This document shows, piece by piece, positions 58,928-64,000 of a stretch of DNA of 64,000 nt. The notes under the pieces were generated by a model. That model worked only from the letters and a program-made list of their open reading frames with translations, did no database searches and had not been told where the DNA came from. Position numbers and translations under genes: made by a program. How positions within the stretch are numbered: the stretch's first letter is position 1; each line of letters starts with the position of its first letter. This stretch comes from Amaranthus tricolor (Eukaryota > Streptophyta > Magnoliopsida > Caryophyllales > Amaranthaceae). Location of the stretch: the NCBI RefSeq assembly GCF_026212465.1, contig NC_080062.1, positions 4,800,865 through 4,864,864 of the forward strand, written 5' to 3'.

Positions 58928-59825
58928 AGGTTGATTGTGGACATGAAGGTGGGATATAATTTGAGGTGTTTAAATTAGAACTAATGATTTGAATTTGGTG
59001 AAAATCGATGTGGATATAAAATATGATTATAAACTGACTTGAAACATAATAAAAAATCGACTCGATACATAATCTGAAATCGATCTGAAAATTCAAATAG
59101 CACTTCTAGGTATACGAGAGCGGTGGGCTAGTGTATCTTTACAAGTAGGTTGAGAAATTAATTTAATCCTCCACGCAGATGTGATCGGTGAGAATCAAAA
59201 TACAACTAATCTCTTGAGAGACCGTCTTTTTGAGAAACATATCTCAAATCTAGTTCATTAATGAAAAAATGTCTACTTATCCTATTATTAATGTCTACTT
59301 ACATTATCATTAATACTTACTTATCGTATTCTTAATGACTACTTTTAATATTTTAAATGTCTGCTTAAACCATTCTTAATGCCTACTTACAATATTTTAA
59401 AAAATATATAATGGATCGATTCGATTACAGATGATCTCTCAAAGAGACCGCCTCTCAGAAAAATTTTTGATCAAATTATATATATTGTCATTAAAGAGAA
59501 ATAGAAAGTCTCCAACTACAAGGATAGTATATTATCTCGATTAAAATAAGTAAAATTTTTCTCAAACAAGATCCTAAATTAAATTTTAATTTAATATCTC
59601 TTTCTTTAGCATTTCCTGTAATCATAAAAAGTCATGTTTTAGGTCAATAAGTTGTAAAACCTTCTAAGAACAACCCAAATAAGGGAACCATAGGAGCCTT
59701 CACCTCGTGGAATAGGTCTAATTTGAATCATGTGATATCCATGAAGTGAATACAAAAGAAATTGGTAATAATTTTATAAAATTTTAAGTTAAAGGTTTAA
59801 TTAACAGTGAAAATTAAAATTTATT
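58928..59825. other. Spacer with palindromic GAGACC motifs
   Basis: Paired palindromic motifs at about 59213-59250 (gagagaccgtctttttgag) and 59425-59462 (gatctctcaaagagaccg) enclose about 200 bp with repeated words of the type taatgtctacttac. Probably a small MITE. No gene. Confidence 0.45.
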
Positions 59826-59830
59826 TCAAT

Positions 59831-60646
59831 TGTTGTGATTGGTGTGACTTGAGTGCACATTTGTTAAGGTGCATTCATGTGTGACCTTTGGGATGGAATC
59901 CCATGAATGTGTTTATGATGGTGATTAAGTATGGATTAATAAGGTAATGAAGTGTGGGAGTTATGGGACTTAATGAAGAAGTGGAAAGGTTGATTCAAGA
60001 TGCTCTACAATGTAAAGTCGAGCAATACTGTCAGAAGTATCTGAAGAGCCGCTCGACCAGCTCGCTCGACCGAGCGAGCTCCAGGTTGGGTCGAGCGGTC
60101 AGACAGAATGCTCCAGAATGTTGTTGTTACTCGCTCGACCGAGCCGCTCGACCGAGCGAGCTCTCTGATCCGGTCGAGCGGTTTCTCTGGTGTGCCTAAG
60201 ATGCTGTTTTCGACCTTTCAAGTTCTTGGAGAAGTTTCATGTCATTCATTATTCAATATTAATTCTGTATTTAGTGAGCTAATGACATTTATGTACCTAG
60301 TCCTATAAATAAGAGCTCTCATTCACTTTGTAAGTGGTGAATACATCCACAAAATACACCCCAAGCCAAACACTAGCCTATATCTCTTCTCTATTGTAAT
60401 TCTCCATATTTGAGAGTTCTTTGAACTCCTTTTGATAATATAAGAGATACTACACACCGGAGGACGTAGCCATAGTTTGGTGAACCTCGTTAAATCTTTG
60501 TGTCATTTTATTGCATTATTTTCTCCTATAAACATCGATATCGTTGATAGCGTAATTTGTTTGTCACTAAAACTTCATACACTCGATCTTGGCAATATTG
60601 GAGTTTGAAACACATTGTTCGAACTCTAATAGCATCGTCGTTTTCA
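59831..60646 (+). mobile_element. Solo LTR, probably Copia
   Basis: 816 bp bounded by TG and CA and by the direct 5-mer TCAAT (59826-59830 and 60647-60651). A TATA box (CCTATAAATAAG, about 60302) and a downstream block accggaggacgtagcc and tttggtgaacctcgttaaat are typical of plant Copia LTRs. No primer-binding site, internal coding or second LTR follows. It was therefore left by LTR-LTR recombination. Orientation follows the TATA box and the conserved block. Confidence 0.85.
60046..60181. repeat. GC-rich palindromic GCTCGACCGAGCGAGC cluster in LTR
   Basis: Within the putative U3 region, words GCTCGACCGAGCGAGCT, CGCTCGACC and GGTCGAGCGGT repeat about six times in both orientations. The cluster is far more GC-rich than the surroundings, and the words are nearly self-complementary. 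Confidence 0.8.
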
Positions 60647-60651
60647 TCAAT

Positions 60652-63600
60652 TGATATAAAAATTATTTTATTTCAGGTAAAATTTTGAGATTTAAGATTA
60701 CAACTTATTTTAACTTTTTTATTTCCCAACCTATTTTGTAATTAAAAGAAATTAATGGTGAAAGAAATTTAAAGAGAAAATATAGTAAATGTGTTTTCAA
60801 TTTTGTGTGAGGGATTACAAGCTTAAAGCCGAAGTTTGTAATTGTAATAATTTATTAGACTTTTTTTATACGAGTGATTAGATATTTAAATAGGTATTTT
60901 TAAGTACCACTATAGGAATATACACGTACTTTAATTTCTAGAAATTTGTTCATAATATCTAAAGGCATATTTATATTTAGTTTTTTTAGATATAGATATT
61001 TTATGAGGAATAAATTAAAGCCAACATTAGATTAGCTAAAAGGAAGAACAATAGAACAATAAAAGGAAGAAAGGAATATAATTATGTTTATCCTATATAT
61101 ATTTATAATATTTTGAGATGCTCTATCTTTATTCCAAAGCCCCATTTCAGTCTCATTGATACAATTATAGTAAAAGATTCTAAATTATTTAAATATATCT
61201 ATAAGTACCATGAATCGTAAAAAAAGTTATAAAAGTACTATTATAAAATCAAACAAAGTCGTCTCGAATGTGATTAGGGTCATGAGCGAAAACTAAACAA
61301 TAAGTTCTTAAAATATGAATGATCATTAAACCAAAATTTAACAATATAATTAGTCATTAACACGGTCACAAATCACAATTAATAATGGCAACCATTGCCA
61401 TTGATTATTTGATCACTTTTTTGTCTATGTAAATTGTAAAAATATGAAAATTCTTTTTTAATATAAGTTAAAATTAGATTTATTAAAAAAAATTTCAAAA
61501 GTTAAAATAATGAGGCCCTAAGTAGTGGCTTATAGTGTTTTTGTAAAGAATTAGCCTTGAATTCAAAAAATATTTTATAGAAATATTATTATTTATTACT
61601 ATTTACTAGTTACAATGTGACATGATTTTCAAAAATTTTTGTTAACCTGACCTTTAGGAGTTTTTCCCTTTATGTGTGTGACAAGAAATAGATTTTCCCA
61701 CTTAAAAAAATACTCTCTCCTATTCAATTTATTAGTTTCGTTTACTTTTTTCCACATTTGTCGAGATAATATTTTAACTCTTAATATCTTTAATTATGTT
61801 TAATTAAAAATTATAAAAATTTAATATTAATAATCCTTGTATTGAGACAAATCAAATAAGATTCCACTTAATTATGTTTTAATTTATAAATTAAAAACAA
61901 AATATATAATAAGAGTAATAAGTGATAGTAACTAAAAATGACGAGGAAATATGTTATTTTCTCTCATGTAAAGATTTTTAAGCAGACACTCAAATCAAAA
62001 AATGTTACTTCTAACAAAAATCTTTTGACATCTTTTGTATTCTCTATCCTTGGGCCTTGGCCCTCTTTTTGTCCTCTATTGTTTCCCTTGCTGGTCTCTA
62101 CACAAATTGATTTCCAACATTATTCACAAAATAATTTCCATTATTTAACAAAATAATTTCCATTATTCACAAAATAATTAATTTAGGAATCTATGATATA
62201 TTCATTTTTTCTTGACTTTACTTAATTGGTCGTACAAAATTAAACAATGCCAAACTAAATTAGAAATATTAAAGAAAAATAAGTAGCTAAATAAGCTTAT
62301 AATTTGTCTTTAGCAAGGAAAATTTAAAATAAGCTTATATTTTATATATCTACACTTCATGTTACTTTTGGTTAATTTTTTTATATATTTTTGAATGTGA
62401 GTTTTGGAAATTGCTCAAATTTCTAAAAATGCTCTTCACTTTTTGAGGTGAGAAAAAGAAATCGTATGATAATTAAATAAATTCAATAAAAAGGGAATAC
62501 TTTTTTTTATATTATTGACGCTACATTATGAAGTGCAAGTTTTTTCTATTGTAGAACAATTTAAGGGGGAGAGGGGGAATACATGTCAACTCACAATGTC
62601 TAATTTTAAATGTTTTAATTTTTTTTATTACATAATAAGCCGAGAAAAGTAAAGAGTTAAATATGAATTGAATTTATTAACTCTATTTAAAAATAACAAT
62701 ATTTATTTCAATTAAGAGAAAACTCTATAATTTCTTTTATTGAGTTTTAAATTTTCCTTAATTAATTAGCTAAGACCATCATCACTCATGGGTGTTTTGC
62801 TCATCTCATGAGCAAATTTTTTTAAAAAAAATTGTTGTTGACCTTAATTGCCAATTGTGGGCAAAACTTGATCTCGAGATGTGTGAGTGGGAAAAAAATA
62901 AGTTACGAGTGAAAATTGGCCTCAAATTAAGAGAAGTTTCACCATTAATACCTTGCCACATAGCGCATTATTTATATTTGATAATAATTTTGAATTATTG
63001 GAATGTTAAAAAATTAAGAGTAAAATAAAGTAACCAAAATGCATAATTATTACTAATTTATAACTATTATTAGAACAAACTACGGATGACATCATTATTT
63101 TTCAAAATTGCAATCTCAATAAAAGTTTTCCCTCCAAAATTCAATAATTATGTCATTGTTATTTATAACTATTACCAAAATAAAATACGGATGACATTAT
63201 CACTTTTCAAAATTGCTTATGTATTACAACCACAGCAAAAATTTTCCTTCCAAAACTCAATGATGTTGTCATTGTTATTATGACTAATATTTATATCTTT
63301 GACTTTAGTATTTTGTAATTACGACTATAATATTATTTATATTAATTAATTTTTTACTTTTTAGATTATATACTTATATTATTAATTGTATTAGAAAATC
63401 ATGTATATTATTTCTTTTTTTCAATTATTTATAAAATCTTTTTTATTTTATTTATTAAATGATTATAAACACTTAATTTATACAAATATATTATAAATTT
63501 TAATAAAATCGTATATCGCAAGGGCACTATCTAATTCTCTATAAAATGAATACTCACTAATATATTTTTTTACAAATAAAATTCATGAGAAGCAGGAGTA

Positions 63601-64000
63601 AGAAATTTGATAGTTGTTTTAATTATGGATAAGACAAGGATGATTTTAAACCATGAAAAACTCAAAATTAAAAAAATAAAAATTATTGATGAGAATTTTG
63701 GTGGGTATTTCTCTCAAGTCCCACCCTTGATGATGCTCTAACAACAAGATTCATACATCTTGCTCTCTATGCGACTAAAACATTGCAATACCATGATATT
63801 GCAAAAATGGCGTGAATAGTTTTTTCTTTTATATACAGAGGCAGGAAGGGGATTTAGTGAAAACTAAACTCATAATCTTTTCGTAAAGTCGTAATTGCTT
63901 TTTAACTGAAATAAAATTCAATTATCTAAAAATGGTGTAAAAAATTTTATGAATAATATCAAAAGTAGGAAAAAATAAAAACAAAAGTGCGGGTAAAAAT
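60652..64000. other. Gene-free AT-rich end of window
   Basis: No gene or RNA gene recognised. A Stowaway-family copy may lie at about 61709-61930 (tactctctcctattcaattt start, aagattccacttaattatgt interior). At about 63070-63290 a phrase of roughly 110 bp (atgacatcattatttttcaa and atgacattatcacttttcaa) is duplicated with changes. The remainder shows only A/T-rich sequence. Confidence 0.5.

Noticed and set aside
58976..59105. Possible small hAT MITE (gaggtgtttaaatt ... aatagcacttcta)
   Set aside because: Flanking 8-mers do not match and the inner arms are poorly related.
59954..60199. Arg/Ser/Leu-rich frame with SLDRA repeats
   Set aside because: Translation of the GC-rich palindromic cluster inside the solo LTR, with no independent coding evidence.
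61938..63283. Several frames of 60-80 codons at the right edge
   Set aside because: AT-rich chance frames without domain or splice context.

Overview
The window is plant nuclear DNA. Spliced genes with GT-AG introns, an AT-rich background, TATA boxes, site II/telo-box promoter motifs, and abundant Copia LTR elements, PIF/Harbinger, hAT, Mutator-like and Stowaway elements all fit a flowering plant. Protein similarity and repeat style are compatible with a core eudicot, possibly Caryophyllales (Amaranthaceae in the broad sense). That placement is inference, not something the sequence proves.

I can support six host genes. From left to right: (1) a MAPK-phosphatase-type PP2C (AP2C group) at 3454-7147 +, four exons, 349 aa; (2) a complete clathrin heavy chain at 13706-30895 +, 30 exons, 1705 aa; (3) a small, probably plastid-targeted single-pass membrane protein at 32007-40121 +, two exons separated by a 7.4 kb intron; (4) an R2R3-MYB factor of the MYB44/73/77 type at 44194-45587 +, two exons, 239 aa; (5) the 25-residue ribosomal protein eL41 at 47294-47474 -, two exons; (6) an ATL-type RING-H2 ubiquitin ligase at 54862-55392 -, single exon, 176 aa. 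Clathrin heavy chain, eL41 and an ATL66-like gene are also neighbours in Arabidopsis as I recall it (At3g11130, At3g11120, At3g11110), so the right half may be an old conserved block.

The rest is largely mobile DNA. A structurally intact, apparently very young Copia element (identical 184 bp LTRs, one open 1531-codon gag-pol frame, TSD GCTGC) sits antisense in the intron of gene 3. An older, internally deleted Copia (9600-11446) has landed in one arm of a long-inverted-repeat MITE and carries a promoter-like segment. A degenerate PIF/Harbinger element (55561-58924, TSD TAA) ends about 170 bp upstream of the ATL start codon. A Mutator-type MITE with a perfect 9 bp TSD is nested in a Stowaway MITE (51129-52174). 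A solo Copia LTR (59831-60646, TSD TCAAT) carries a GC-rich palindromic island. A 645 bp hAT-type MITE (587-1231) has a perfect 8 bp TSD.

The host genes do not form a pathway. Clathrin heavy chain acts in vesicle coats, the PP2C and ATL proteins belong to families tied to stress signalling and protein turnover, eL41 is part of the ribosome and the MYB is a transcription factor. I saw no tRNA or rRNA genes, no CRISPR array and no clear sign of an undescribed system. The most notable signals are the nested insertions, the young intronic Copia and the transposon beside the ATL promoter.
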